From positions 124,001 to 188,000 of the forward strand of contig CAWJBC010000015.1 of NCBI GenBank assembly GCA_963840975.1: a stretch of 64,000 nt of DNA, given 5' to 3'. Source of the stretch: JAADJA01 sp963840975 (GTDB taxonomy: Bacteria > Bacteroidota > Bacteroidia > Bacteroidales > JAADJA01). This document shows, piece by piece, positions 1-8,791 of the stretch (position 1 is its first letter; every line of letters begins with the position of its first letter). Under the pieces are notes generated by a model. That model had not been told where the DNA came from and did not search any database. It was given only the letters and a program-made list of their open reading frames with translations. A program made the position numbers and the translations under genes.

Positions 1-792
1 GCGCTTTCCCATTCCAATGACCTCGAAACCTCTATAGGAGCAACAATTAAAATGCTTGAGAACGCAGTTCAAAAGTACGATAAGCTTTTCGACAAACTTC
101 CATTACGAAAAACAACTTTTCAGAATTATGAAAAGGGATTGATGCTGCTCAAAGAGGGGAAATATGATTACAAGTCAAAGAACTATCTTGTCAGCAAACC
201 CAAAATTGACAAAGCATCCAAAAACCTGAACGAAAGTTTTAGCTCGGTAAAATCGTACATGAAGGATTATTTTTCAGGTTATTCATCATGGAAAGATTGG
301 AACGAAAAAACGATCAGTGCTTCCAGGAAAAACAGAACGGATGCAATTGTGGTGGATAAATATGCCAAAAAATGTTATGTATATCACAAAGGAAAATTAA
401 AGCATACCTTTGACTGCGAACTTGGTAAAAACTGGATAGGGCGCAAAAGGCACAAAGGCGACAAAGCAACACCAGAAGGATTTTACCACATTACTAAAAA
501 GTTAGATAGTAAAAAAACAAAATACTACAAAGCGCTGTTAATCAATTATCCCAACGAAGAGGATAAAAGCCGGTTTGACAAGGAGATAAAGCAGGGTTCA
601 TTGCCAAAGAAAACCCAAATCGGAGGGCTGATCGAAATTCATGGAGGAGGTGGTCAGGGCGTGAACTGGACGGATGGTTGTGTAGCTTTGACCAATGATG
701 AAATGGACATCATTTACCGCATTGTGGAAGTCGGCACACCGGTTACGATAGTAGGATCACTTGAAAAGCTATCAGACATAGTTGATTTTTGA
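1..792 (+). CDS. L,D-transpeptidase (YkuD fold), 5' partial
   Basis: The reading frame is open from the first base of the window, so the gene very likely begins upstream and the ATG at 52 is probably internal. The C-terminal half is a YkuD catalytic domain. It opens with a strand like 'AIVVDKYAKKCYVYHKGKL', then a TPEG element, then the active-site segment IHGGGG...TDGCVAL, in which the Cys is the nucleophile and the His belongs to the HG motif. The family forms 3-3 peptidoglycan cross-links or attaches proteins to peptidoglycan in the periplasm. The N-terminal part is helical and lysine-rich, with no recognised domain. It is followed after 47 bp by a second L,D-transpeptidase on the same strand, which suggests an operon. 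The family call is firm; the exact substrate is not known. Confidence 0.85.
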   Translation, partial: ALSHSNDLETSIGATIKMLENAVQKYDKLFDKLPLRKTTFQNYEKGLMLLKEGKYDYKSKNYLVSKPKIDKASKNLNESFSSVKSYMKDYFSGYSSWKDWNEKTISASRKNRTDAIVVDKYAKKCYVYHKGKLKHTFDCELGKNWIGRKRHKGDKATPEGFYHITKKLDSKKTKYYKALLINYPNEEDKSRFDKEIKQGSLPKKTQIGGLIEIHGGGGQGVNWTDGCVALTNDEMDIIYRIVEVGTPVTIVGSLEKLSDIVDF

Positions 793-839
793 TTAACCTT
801 TGCTAACAAAAATTAATTTAACAATAGGTATACAATAAA

Positions 840-1568
840 ATGAAGCTGATTACATCAATAAACGACAAGATTCAGACATCACGAAGTTTCAGGATTTGGA
901 GTTATATCCTGGGTTCGTTGAGTGTATTTATCATTTCGTTACTTACCGTGGCGGCTTTTGTATTGTATATTTTACCGGGCGTTTATGATGCCGGAGCGCA
1001 GATAATGCCGGTCAAAGTCAGGGCTGAAAAATCAGTTAGTATAGAAGATACGATCACTCCGGAACCTTTAATTGAATTGGAAAAGAAAGTTAATGGTATG
1101 CAAAAGCAACTGGATAAACTTACACCAAAAACAAATTATATGGTGATCAATACCACTGACAACAGGTTTTTCCTTTACACCGGTAAGCAAATGGTGCGGG
1201 AAGGGATTTGTTCGACCGGAAGCTATACTTTACTTGTATCAGATAATGATAAGGAATGGGCTTTTAAAACTCCAAAGGGAATATTCAGGATCAGGGAGAG
1301 GAAAACAGCCCCCGTATGGAAAAAACCCGACTGGGCATTTGTTGAGGAAGGACTGCCCATTCCGTCACCCAACCACCCTTCCCGTTTTGAATATGGCACA
1401 CTTGGCGATTATGCTTTAAGCCTGGGCGACGGATATATGATTCATGGCACTTTGTATCAGCGGTTTCTCGGTTTACCTGTTACACATGGTTGTATCAGGC
1501 TTGGCGATGCCGACCTGGAAGCCGTTTACCGCGCTATGCCAAGCGGGGCTAAAGTTTATATTTATTAA
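840..1568 (+). CDS. L,D-transpeptidase, membrane-anchored (ErfK/YbiS-like)
   Basis: 242 residues. A short cytoplasmic N-terminus and one transmembrane helix (about residues 20-48) are followed by a small coiled stretch and a YkuD domain that starts near 'NYMVINTTDNRFFLYTGK'. The catalytic signature is complete: MIHGT, then THGCIRLGDAD, with Cys218 as predicted nucleophile and His216 just before it. The protein should sit in the inner membrane with the domain in the periplasm, acting on peptidoglycan stem peptides. It lies between another L,D-transpeptidase (47 bp upstream) and a related protein lacking the Cys (17 bp downstream), all on one strand. The ATG at 840 is the first start and precedes the membrane helix directly. 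Confidence 0.88.
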   Translation: MKLITSINDKIQTSRSFRIWSYILGSLSVFIISLLTVAAFVLYILPGVYDAGAQIMPVKVRAEKSVSIEDTITPEPLIELEKKVNGMQKQLDKLTPKTNYMVINTTDNRFFLYTGKQMVREGICSTGSYTLLVSDNDKEWAFKTPKGIFRIRERKTAPVWKKPDWAFVEEGLPIPSPNHPSRFEYGTLGDYALSLGDGYMIHGTLYQRFLGLPVTHGCIRLGDADLEAVYRAMPSGAKVYIY

Positions 1569-1585
1569 AGAACATTGCATCCTGA

Positions 1586-2332
1586 ATGAAAAGCAAGATA
1601 ATCATTTTTATAATATTGGGGTTGATCGCAGTGATCATGGGAATTTTTGCTGTTCTTTCGATATTATCGCCCATTCGGACAATACGTTTGGTCAATGAGA
1701 ACTATTCCGATACTATTTTCACTAATGAGATTTCCGCCAAACAGCTAAAACTTGAAAAGATGGAGGCTTTTTTAAGTGCAAGGCTGAAAATGGCTGAAGC
1801 CGATTCAGTGTGTTTATCTATCAATTTGATGGATAGTACAATTATTATGGAAATTCAGGGAGTAAAACTTTTGGAAACGAAAATTCTTACGATTCGATCA
1901 AGTAAAATATTCCCCCGATACAAAAAACAGGCATACTTCGATTTTTTTTCCACTCCTTTTGTTATTGACAGCGATTATTGTTCTATCCCCAAAGAAGTAT
2001 TTAACATTAAGTATGCTCCTGAAGATACCATTGCAGCCCAGGCACCAAAAACAATGCCCGACACGACTATAAAAATGCCGGTTTACACCAACTTATATCT
2101 CGACCGTGGTCTTATGTTGGACATCCGGCAGGTGGATACAATGAAAAATGAAACTTACAGGAAATATAACCAACACCTCAGATTTAATAAAATTGAGAAA
2201 ATGTGGAGTCATCTTTTTAAGTTCGAAGTCCCGCCGTATGACCCGTGGATTAGAATAGAAATACCGGCAAAAGACGCTAAATCAATTTATAAGGCTTTGC
2301 CGCATCATGCACAGGTGGCGGTTATTCTGTAA
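1586..2332 (+). CDS. Membrane-anchored protein resembling a catalytically dead L,D-transpeptidase
   Basis: 248 residues with an N-terminal signal anchor (about residues 4-28). I do not recognise a named family. The last 28 residues align by eye with the end of the upstream L,D-transpeptidase: WIRIEIPAKDAKSIYKALP here against CIRLGDADLEAVYRAMP there, both followed by a hydrophobic V-x-V strand. The nucleophile Cys is replaced by Trp221 and no HG motif precedes it. The rest (for example 'TNLYLDRGLMLDIRQVD') is not conserved enough for me to assign. The gene begins 17 bp after the preceding one and is probably co-transcribed. A regulatory or scaffold pseudoenzyme is my inference; an unrelated periplasmic protein remains possible. 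Confidence 0.6.
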   Translation: MKSKIIIFIILGLIAVIMGIFAVLSILSPIRTIRLVNENYSDTIFTNEISAKQLKLEKMEAFLSARLKMAEADSVCLSINLMDSTIIMEIQGVKLLETKILTIRSSKIFPRYKKQAYFDFFSTPFVIDSDYCSIPKEVFNIKYAPEDTIAAQAPKTMPDTTIKMPVYTNLYLDRGLMLDIRQVDTMKNETYRKYNQHLRFNKIEKMWSHLFKFEVPPYDPWIRIEIPAKDAKSIYKALPHHAQVAVIL

Positions 2333-2351
2333 CCAACAAGACTGAGTAAAA

Positions 2352-5210
2352 TTAATTTTTCGCTTCGGGGATGATTTTTTCTTTAACAAGTGCTCCCGCA
2401 CGTTTTACCGTTATATCGGTTTCCACATCCGGCTTCAGTTCGTTCATGATGTTCATGAAATCATAGATGTTACTTACTTCTTTGCCATTCAAACTGACAA
2501 TAATATCGTCTGCCATGAGACCTGCTTTTTCAGCCGGACCACCCGGACGAACACCCTGAATTTGAACACCTGGCTCATCGCTGCCTGCATAAGCTGGAAT
2601 GGTTCCCAGTGATACAGATGACGCGCCCTTGCTCGATTTTTGGCGGTTTACTTTTACCTCCTCGTAAGAAAGGGATTGCTCAGGTTTCATAATCTCTTTG
2701 ATCAGCAGCGACGAAAACTTCGTGATCCGAAGCATACCTTCAAAATTAATAAATTCCACATCGTCGTTGTAAGTATGATAATCGTTATGAACCCCTGTAA
2801 AGAAACTTGCCACAGGTATTCCTTTCAGATAAAACGAAGTTGCATCTGTTGGCAAATAAGGATCTTCGCCCATAACCAGGTTGAACCCGGAAACTACGTT
2901 CTTCTTTTCGGCTATGGATTTCCATTCGATGGCAGAACCGATTCCCTGTAATTCAAGGCGGTTATCATTAAGCCTTCCAACCATATCGTAATTAAGATAG
3001 GCTTTGATTTTCTCTTTATCAACAGGCAATTTTGAAGTAAAGCTGTTCGATCCCAGAAGCCCAAGCTCCTCAGCCGACCATAAACAAAAAACAAGGTTAC
3101 AGGTAATGGCTGCCGGATTCTCGTTTTTTAATCCTGCAAAATATTCAGCTAATTCAATCACCGTTACTGTACCCGAACCATTATCATCCGCGCCATTGTG
3201 AATTTCGGTTTTATGCTCACCCACCGAACGCGAATTAACTTCTCCAAAACCGAGGTGATCGTAATGAGCCCCGATAAAAATATAATCTGCATCCGGGTTT
3301 CCCGACGAAATCATACCTGCCAGATTATTATCCTGCTTTATAATGCGGTCAATTTTGGCGGTGATTTTCACTTTTGCACCCGTAGCAAATAGATGTTCAT
3401 TGGCTTTCGGATCGCCATCTTTCAGTTTTTCTTTAAGAGCTTCAACAGTCTGGTTTTCCCCTGTCAGCATCTTATTGGCTAATTCATCAGTAATATTCAC
3501 AGAAATGATACCGGAAGTGCCGACTATTTCATGGCTCTTTTCGTCGTCCATTTTTGGAGTTGCGATCAATATTCCCTTTGCACCGTTCTGGCGGGCGATC
3601 ATTTGTTTATAGCCGCTCGCAATGTTCCGTTCAAAAAGTTTTTCCTTCTCTTTATCCAACCCGGAAGGAATTCCATCCAGCACCAACACGATTTTATCCT
3701 TTACATCAATCTTTTCATACGAATTGTATTCGTAACCGGCTCCATCATTTATTTTCAATCCGTATCCTGCAAAGATTACCTCTCCCTCAATTTCTCCATT
3801 TTCGGTGGACGAAAGAGGCTTGAAGTCCATATTTAACTGATATGCTTTGTCACCCATAACAAAATGGTTGGAAGCAGCATCGGTTTTTATATCCGCCGTG
3901 AAATCAAAAGACCAGTTGTAACCCACATGACCAGTTAAAGGCTGCAAGCCCTGAGCACTAAAAATATTAGTTATATAATTCGCAGTAAGTTCAATCCCTT
4001 TCGACCCTGTCATCCTTCCTTCGGTAATGTCAGAGGCGATATAGGCTAACTTTTCTTCTAACTCTGATTCTAAAATTTCTGATTTAAACTGGTAATTCAG
4101 GCTTCCGCTTGCACTTTTCCTGAAAGGGGATTTGGCTAATTGCTCCCTCGCAAATGCATCGTCCCATTCCGCAATAAAAAGTTGGGTTTTGCCATCGGCA
4201 CAGCGGCTCGAAGTCCAGACTAATTTTTTACCATCAGGTGAAAAAACGGGCAAACCGTCAAATTTATCGGTATAGGTTATCCTCACAGGCTCTCTCAATC
4301 CACCGGCATCAACCATATAAACTTCAAAATTGGCATAGCCGAGTTTATTGGAAGCAAAAACCAGATAATCACCTGAAGGATGAAAAAATGGCGCCCAACT
4401 CAGGCTTGCGAAATCAGTCAACCTTTTTTCATCCGACCCGTCAATATTGGCAGTATAAACATCAGCAGAGTGACCATCCTCACTGAAACGCCGCCAGGTT
4501 ATCTTTTTACCGTCTGCTGAGAAAAAAGGTCCGCCATCGTATCCCGGAACATTGGTAAATTGCTTAATTCCGCTGCCATCTGCGTTCATCAGATACAGAT
4601 CGCAGAAGTACGAAGGATCAACTTCCTTCTTTTGTTGTTCTTCTTTTGTCAGTTTCGACTGATAGACATACCTGTTGGAACTGAAAACGATCAGTTTTCC
4701 ATCGGGTGAATAGGAACCTTCGGCGTCATAACCCACTTCTGTAGTGAGTTGTTTAATATCTGAACCATCCGGCAGTGATGAAAAGATGTCCATTTCGGGC
4801 TCATAATCCCATGCGTATCTTCGCTGCTGACCCGATGCCCTGAAATCAAGTTCTTCTTTTTGCTTTTTCCTTGCATCGGGATCTAAGTGGCTTGATGCAT
4901 ATAAAACCCGATCGCCATTCCACTGGAAATAGGCGCAGGTAGTTTTTCCATATCCGGGCGAAACCCTGTTGATGTCACCGGTTTCAAAATCAAGGATATA
5001 AATCTGGTAAAATGGATTATCCGCCTCGCGCTCACTCTGGAAGATAAGGCGTTTGCCGTCCTCCGAAAAATATCCTTCACCTGAGCGGTTTCCATCGTAA
5101 ATTAACTGCCGGGTATTCTTTAAAAATTGTTTTTCAAGGTTTTCTGTTTCCTGCGCTCTTATTCCTAAACCCAATAAAACAGATAACACAAAAATTGCAT
5201 ATTTTCTCAT
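2352..5210 (-). CDS. Secreted TolB-like propeller / M28 metallopeptidase / PDZ protein
   Basis: 952 residues from the chosen start, an ATG at 5208-5210 that begins a clean signal peptide (MRKYAIFVLSVLLGLGIRAQ). The frame is open to a TTG at 5273 and has ATGs at 5229-5234, so a longer n-region is possible. Domains in order: a PD40/TolB-type beta-propeller (about 25-360) with repeated 'SPDGK'/'SADGK' loops; a PA-like segment; an M28 zinc aminopeptidase domain with GAHYDHLG (His649), HNGADDNGSG, WSAEELG and a late HNDYHTYNDD; and a C-terminal PDZ domain (about 870-950). M28 enzymes are dizinc aminopeptidases, here probably periplasmic or extracellular. It is convergent with the upstream envelope genes. 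The propeller fusion is the unusual part. Confidence 0.85.
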   Translation of the reverse strand: MRKYAIFVLSVLLGLGIRAQETENLEKQFLKNTRQLIYDGNRSGEGYFSEDGKRLIFQSEREADNPFYQIYILDFETGDINRVSPGYGKTTCAYFQWNGDRVLYASSHLDPDARKKQKEELDFRASGQQRRYAWDYEPEMDIFSSLPDGSDIKQLTTEVGYDAEGSYSPDGKLIVFSSNRYVYQSKLTKEEQQKKEVDPSYFCDLYLMNADGSGIKQFTNVPGYDGGPFFSADGKKITWRRFSEDGHSADVYTANIDGSDEKRLTDFASLSWAPFFHPSGDYLVFASNKLGYANFEVYMVDAGGLREPVRITYTDKFDGLPVFSPDGKKLVWTSSRCADGKTQLFIAEWDDAFAREQLAKSPFRKSASGSLNYQFKSEILESELEEKLAYIASDITEGRMTGSKGIELTANYITNIFSAQGLQPLTGHVGYNWSFDFTADIKTDAASNHFVMGDKAYQLNMDFKPLSSTENGEIEGEVIFAGYGLKINDGAGYEYNSYEKIDVKDKIVLVLDGIPSGLDKEKEKLFERNIASGYKQMIARQNGAKGILIATPKMDDEKSHEIVGTSGIISVNITDELANKMLTGENQTVEALKEKLKDGDPKANEHLFATGAKVKITAKIDRIIKQDNNLAGMISSGNPDADYIFIGAHYDHLGFGEVNSRSVGEHKTEIHNGADDNGSGTVTVIELAEYFAGLKNENPAAITCNLVFCLWSAEELGLLGSNSFTSKLPVDKEKIKAYLNYDMVGRLNDNRLELQGIGSAIEWKSIAEKKNVVSGFNLVMGEDPYLPTDATSFYLKGIPVASFFTGVHNDYHTYNDDVEFINFEGMLRITKFSSLLIKEIMKPEQSLSYEEVKVNRQKSSKGASSVSLGTIPAYAGSDEPGVQIQGVRPGGPAEKAGLMADDIIVSLNGKEVSNIYDFMNIMNELKPDVETDITVKRAGALVKEKIIPEAKN

Positions 5211-5280
5211 TCCATATTTTTTTATAGCCATCATAACATTCAAATCATTGAAAAGTTTAAGTTTTTTTATCAAACGGGCG

Positions 5281-5288
5281 CAAAGTTA
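5281..5288 (-). promoter_or_regulatory. Candidate -7 box for the propeller/M28 gene
   Basis: The minus strand reads TAACTTTG followed by CGC, matching the Bacteroidota -7 consensus TAnnTTTG, about 70 bp upstream of the predicted start. I could not find a convincing TTG element 19-21 bp upstream, so this rests on one box only. Confidence 0.4.
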
Positions 5289-5350
5289 CATTTATTCAGG
5301 AAATGGGAATTGCAGGAAATATGTATTTAAGAAATTTTAAACGATTTCAG

Positions 5351-5358
5351 TATATTTG
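5351..5358 (+). promoter_or_regulatory. Candidate -7 box for the FG-GAP gene
   Basis: TATATTTG fits the TAnnTTTG consensus and lies 34 bp before the ATG at 5393. No clear -33 TTG is seen at the usual distance. Confidence 0.4.
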
Positions 5359-5392
5359 ATGGCGATTTTAGAACCATTAATTGAATGAAAAA

Positions 5393-6832
5393 ATGAAACG
5401 CCAAATCATTAATTCAGTATTCTCGAACCGTATTTTATTATTTTTTGTTTTTCTGTTGCTGCTTGCTTTTACTATAGGTGATAGCAAAAGTAATTACACA
5501 ATACCCCTTTCCGCTTATTCGGTTACAACCGCTGATCTTGACCTTGATGGTGATAAAGATATTATTTGCGGACATAATGTAAATACTTTCACACAATGGA
5601 GTGGATTTAGTGTTTTATTAAATAATGGAGATGGAACTTTTATTCTGGATGATTCCATCTTTTTATATTCATGGCAAACCCACATTTATGGAGTAAATGT
5701 AAATGCAAGTCCTAATCCTGAAATTATTGCCAGGCATTACGAAAACGGAACAAATTTCATAGCAGTAACTGAATATTTTGAAGGTAATTATTTTACGAAT
5801 TACAATGAAATTCCATTAGGAATTGGTGGATTTAATGTTGGAAAAATTGACAGTAATTTATTTACCGACATAGTTGTTTTCTCAACAAATAGCGATATAT
5901 GGGGAATTATGTACAATGATGGAAATGGGAATTTTTTTGAACCGGAATATTTTAACGCTGATTATCCGACGGATATAAAATGTGGCAATTTAAATAATGA
6001 TATTTACGATGATATTGTAATTGGTGGAAGTGATGTCTATATAATTTTGCCCAATGGATCTGGATTTGAGAATATTGTATTCCCTGATGGCTATTATGAC
6101 ATATTTATTGATGACTTTGATTTTGACGGAGATAATGATATTGTTGAGATTAATGGAATGTACACCTGGAACTTTTTTTCATTTATCGAAAACCAGGGTG
6201 ATAATTACTTTATACAGCGTCCTGATACAACAACTCATCCCGGTGGGCATAACTTTTTTGTTACCGACCTGAACAACGATGATTTTAGTGAAATCATTTT
6301 TGTTGATAATAATATGTATGGTGTTTGTATTTACTACAATATTGGTGATTTTCATTTAAGTCAGCCGGTTTATATCCAGGTAGAATATTATGGCGAATCC
6401 TCACGAGGTATACACTGCGACGATTTAGATGGTAATGGCTATAACGACATTATTGTCATCCGCAAATATGGAGCTCCATTGCCTGCAAATCTTACCATCC
6501 TGTTTAATGACGGTAATGGAAATTTTTTAGAAAATCCTGTTACCTCTGTTAATAAGCCAACACAAAAAGACCAAAATCCAGTTTATTGTTATCCTAATCC
6601 TTTCAACAACAAAACACAAATCTGTTTTAGGCTAACTGAAGAATCCAACGTATGCATAACCGTTTATGACTATACCGGTAAGGAAGTGTCAATAATTAAT
6701 CCGGGTGTGATGGCATCAGGAAATCATTCCGTTGAGTTTAACTCAGATCACCTTTCATCAGGTATTTATTTCTACTCCCTCGAAGTGAACGGTCTTAAAA
6801 CCGATACAAAAAAGATGACATTGATGAGATAA
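5393..6832 (+). CDS. Secreted FG-GAP/VCBS repeat protein with T9SS sorting domain
   Basis: 479 residues from the ATG at 5393. The frame also allows a TTG at 5381, but the ATG gives a normal signal peptide. The body is built of FG-GAP/VCBS-type repeats with acidic, calcium-binding-like loops (DLDLDGDKDI, DFDFDGDNDIV, DLDGNGYNDI), as in integrin-like beta-propellers. The last about 85 residues are a type A T9SS C-terminal domain: YPNPFNNKT near its start, GIYFYSLEVNG, and a basic end (DTKKMTLMR). Family knowledge predicts export across the outer membrane by type IX secretion and surface attachment or release. Function is otherwise unknown; an adhesin or ligand-binding role is inferred. It is transcribed divergently from the M28 gene. 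Confidence 0.85.
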   Translation: MKRQIINSVFSNRILLFFVFLLLLAFTIGDSKSNYTIPLSAYSVTTADLDLDGDKDIICGHNVNTFTQWSGFSVLLNNGDGTFILDDSIFLYSWQTHIYGVNVNASPNPEIIARHYENGTNFIAVTEYFEGNYFTNYNEIPLGIGGFNVGKIDSNLFTDIVVFSTNSDIWGIMYNDGNGNFFEPEYFNADYPTDIKCGNLNNDIYDDIVIGGSDVYIILPNGSGFENIVFPDGYYDIFIDDFDFDGDNDIVEINGMYTWNFFSFIENQGDNYFIQRPDTTTHPGGHNFFVTDLNNDDFSEIIFVDNNMYGVCIYYNIGDFHLSQPVYIQVEYYGESSRGIHCDDLDGNGYNDIIVIRKYGAPLPANLTILFNDGNGNFLENPVTSVNKPTQKDQNPVYCYPNPFNNKTQICFRLTEESNVCITVYDYTGKEVSIINPGVMASGNHSVEFNSDHLSSGIYFYSLEVNGLKTDTKKMTLMR

Positions 6833-6844
6833 TACTTTCAACTT

Positions 6845-6878
6845 AAACCTGTCAGGTTGAAAAAAACCTGACAGGTTT
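6845..6878. terminator. Perfect 14-bp hairpin between convergent genes
   Basis: Arms AAACCTGTCAGGTT (6845-6858) and AACCTGACAGGTTT (6865-6878) are exact reverse complements around a 6-nt loop. It sits 12 bp after the FG-GAP stop, between convergent genes, so it may end transcription. No strong T-run follows, and it could also be a dispersed palindromic repeat. Confidence 0.55.
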
Positions 6879-6934
6879 ACAATTTTAATACAGTTCATTG
6901 AACACACCCATAGAAGTCAAAACCTGAAACTTTG

Positions 6935-6951
6935 TCTCGCGTTCCGCGAGA
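6935..6951. other. Short GC-rich hairpin
   Basis: TCTCGCG and CGCGAGA are exact reverse complements with a 3-nt loop. It lies 13 bp from the stop of the minus-strand ChaN-like gene and may act in 3' end formation. It has no T-run, so the role is uncertain. Confidence 0.35.
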
Positions 6952-6963
6952 TAAACCCCGAAC

Positions 6964-7842
6964 CTAATAAGTCTTCGTCATATCAGCCGGAACACAAATA
7001 ATAAAGTCAGCCAGCTTCATCGAATCGTCGGAAAGGGAGTCAATGGTATCCTGCTCCACCGTTGAAATGGTCAGAATTTTCAACTCAGGTTTTTCCTGTT
7101 TCAGATACCAGACAATTCCTTCATAATTATCAGAATGATAAGCGCCATCGTAATGAAGAAATATCATGCCGGGTTTCCAATTTTCGAGAATGGAATAAGC
7201 CATCGTGGCATCTTTGATCGCCTGCGCTTTTGGAAGATTTTGGGTGACATGGCTTCCTCCCCCCTGCCCTTCCATCATTTCAAGCATTGATTTATATCCC
7301 TTCAGTTCCGGATCGTATTTCACCGGCAGGGGCGCAATGTATTTTTTAGCCTCAGCACTCAGGCTATCAAGCCCTTCAAATCCTTTTTTATTCACCAAAG
7401 AAGCATATCTCCTGGGAATATTGGTAGCGATGAAAGGCAATTTGTTGGTTTTGGCAAATTCGACCAGGGGCTTGTAATCGGTTGTATAGTTATCCCATAA
7501 CTTAACCTCCTTTTCAAAGTTTTTTGTGGCAATGACATCCGAAAGATATTCATCAAGGAGCAATTGGTTATCCCTTTCAAACATTTCAGCGCCGAGGATG
7601 AGACCGGCTTTTTTACCGGCAAACAAGTCCTTTGTCAATTCCAGTTCTAACCAATGGCTGATGGGATTGTTGTGCTGCTCGCCAAAAAACACGATATCGG
7701 CATTCAGGGCATCTTCTACCAGGTCCTTATATTTCACTTGTTTCCCTTCACCATTGAATAAAATATATGCCGGTTTGTCACCTTTCATGGCAACAAATAA
7801 AACAAGCAACATGAGCAAGCTAAAAATTTTCATCATTTTCAT
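6964..7842 (-). CDS. ChaN/DUF399-like haem-binding family protein
   Basis: 292 residues with an N-terminal signal peptide but no lipobox Cys. The body matches the ChaN/DUF399 family (Tiki-like fold): 'DIVFFGEQHNNPISHW' near the start, 'LGAEMFERDNQ', and a late 'FLHYDGAYHSDNYEG'. ChaN of Campylobacter binds haem as an iron-uptake lipoprotein; the Glu/His motifs are also shared with erythromycin-esterase-like and TraB/Tiki proteins, so the biochemical role is uncertain. It is the last gene of a tight minus-strand run: cytidine deaminase, thioesterase, this gene, with 2- and 5-bp gaps, which suggests one transcript. Start chosen at the first of three in-frame ATGs. Confidence 0.75.
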   Translation of the reverse strand: MKMMKIFSLLMLLVLFVAMKGDKPAYILFNGEGKQVKYKDLVEDALNADIVFFGEQHNNPISHWLELELTKDLFAGKKAGLILGAEMFERDNQLLLDEYLSDVIATKNFEKEVKLWDNYTTDYKPLVEFAKTNKLPFIATNIPRRYASLVNKKGFEGLDSLSAEAKKYIAPLPVKYDPELKGYKSMLEMMEGQGGGSHVTQNLPKAQAIKDATMAYSILENWKPGMIFLHYDGAYHSDNYEGIVWYLKQEKPELKILTISTVEQDTIDSLSDDSMKLADFIICVPADMTKTY

Positions 7843-7847
7843 CGTGA

Positions 7848-8237
7848 TTATTTTTTTAATGGGTTAAATTTTACACAATCATCAATCGGGATAGCTTTGC
7901 CGTTTTCATCAATTTTAACAAACAACATTTCGGTAGAGCATACACTCTCCTCCTCATCATTTACAAAATTAATCCGTTTGGCTTCCACCAATATCTTAAT
8001 GGAACTGCGTCCATAATGCAATACTTCGCCATAAATTTTTATGTGTTCTTTTACCTTAATGGGCTTCTTGAAAATTACAGCATCAATTTTAAGTGTGATC
8101 ACATTTGGGGAACAACATTTGCATGCTGCAAACGAACCTCCGGCTTCGTCCAACCAGGCTAACATGGTTCCGCCAAAAAGATTATCGTTTACACCAATAT
8201 CACTTGTTTTGCAGATTTTGGTCGAAATAAGTTCCAT
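7848..8237 (-). CDS. Hotdog-fold acyl-CoA thioesterase (YciA-like)
   Basis: 129 residues, a normal size for a single-hotdog thioesterase. The central helix segment 'NLFGGTMLAWLDEAG' is the family signature; the Asp in it is the usual catalytic or structural acid. The following strands 'LKIDAVIFKKPIKVKEHI' and 'GRSSIKILVEA' complete the fold. YciA-type enzymes hydrolyse acyl-CoA thioesters in the cytoplasm. It starts 2 bp after the cytidine deaminase stop and ends 5 bp before the ChaN-like start, so it is almost certainly co-transcribed with both. Substrate chain length cannot be read from the sequence. Confidence 0.83.
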   Translation of the reverse strand: MELISTKICKTSDIGVNDNLFGGTMLAWLDEAGGSFAACKCCSPNVITLKIDAVIFKKPIKVKEHIKIYGEVLHYGRSSIKILVEAKRINFVNDEEESVCSTEMLFVKIDENGKAIPIDDCVKFNPLKK

Positions 8238-8239
8238 TT

Positions 8240-8743
8240 TTACAAATTAAGGTGATTATTTTTAAGTTCTTCGGCTGTAAACATCAGAGGAAGAATATTT
8301 TTTACACCTTCCACAATGATAATTTTTCCGTTTTCGCCGTGCATAATTAATCTTAATTCGCTATGATACCTGTTTTCAATTTCAGCCATGACCTGACGAC
8401 ATGATCCGCATGGAGTAACCGGTGATTTGACATTGAAATGCTTGGCTTTTGCAGTAACGGCTATGGCTTTGACAGGAATGTCAGGAAACTGCGACGAAGC
8501 ATAAAACAATGCAACCCTTTCTGCGCAAATACCCGAAGGATACGCAACGTTTTCCTGGTTATTTCCGGTTACAATTTGTCCATCGCTCAACAAAACAGCC
8601 GCTCCCACATGATATGTGGAATAGGGTGCATAGGCTGATTTTATTGCCTTTCGGGCATGCTCAAGCAACGAACGATCTTCCGTTTTCAGCTCATCTATAC
8701 CTGAATATTCTTCATAAGAAATTGCAAATTCAATCTTATTCAT
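8240..8743 (-). CDS. cdd: Cytidine deaminase
   Basis: 167 residues. The zinc site is complete: CAER (Cys73, catalytic Glu75) and PCGSC (Cys112, Cys115), the Cys-Glu plus Cys-x-x-Cys pattern of the small tetrameric cytidine deaminases. Upstream, 'YAPYSTYHVGAAVLL' is the conserved substrate-binding start of the domain. The enzyme converts cytidine and deoxycytidine to uridine forms in pyrimidine salvage. A roughly 25-residue N-terminal extension precedes the core. It heads a three-gene minus-strand run with a thioesterase and a ChaN-like protein; no functional link among the three is obvious. Confidence 0.92.
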   Translation of the reverse strand: MNKIEFAISYEEYSGIDELKTEDRSLLEHARKAIKSAYAPYSTYHVGAAVLLSDGQIVTGNNQENVAYPSGICAERVALFYASSQFPDIPVKAIAVTAKAKHFNVKSPVTPCGSCRQVMAEIENRYHSELRLIMHGENGKIIIVEGVKNILPLMFTAEELKNNHLNL

Positions 8744-8791
8744 ACTACAAATTTTCTGGAAGGCGAATATACAACTTTCTCTGAGATCACA

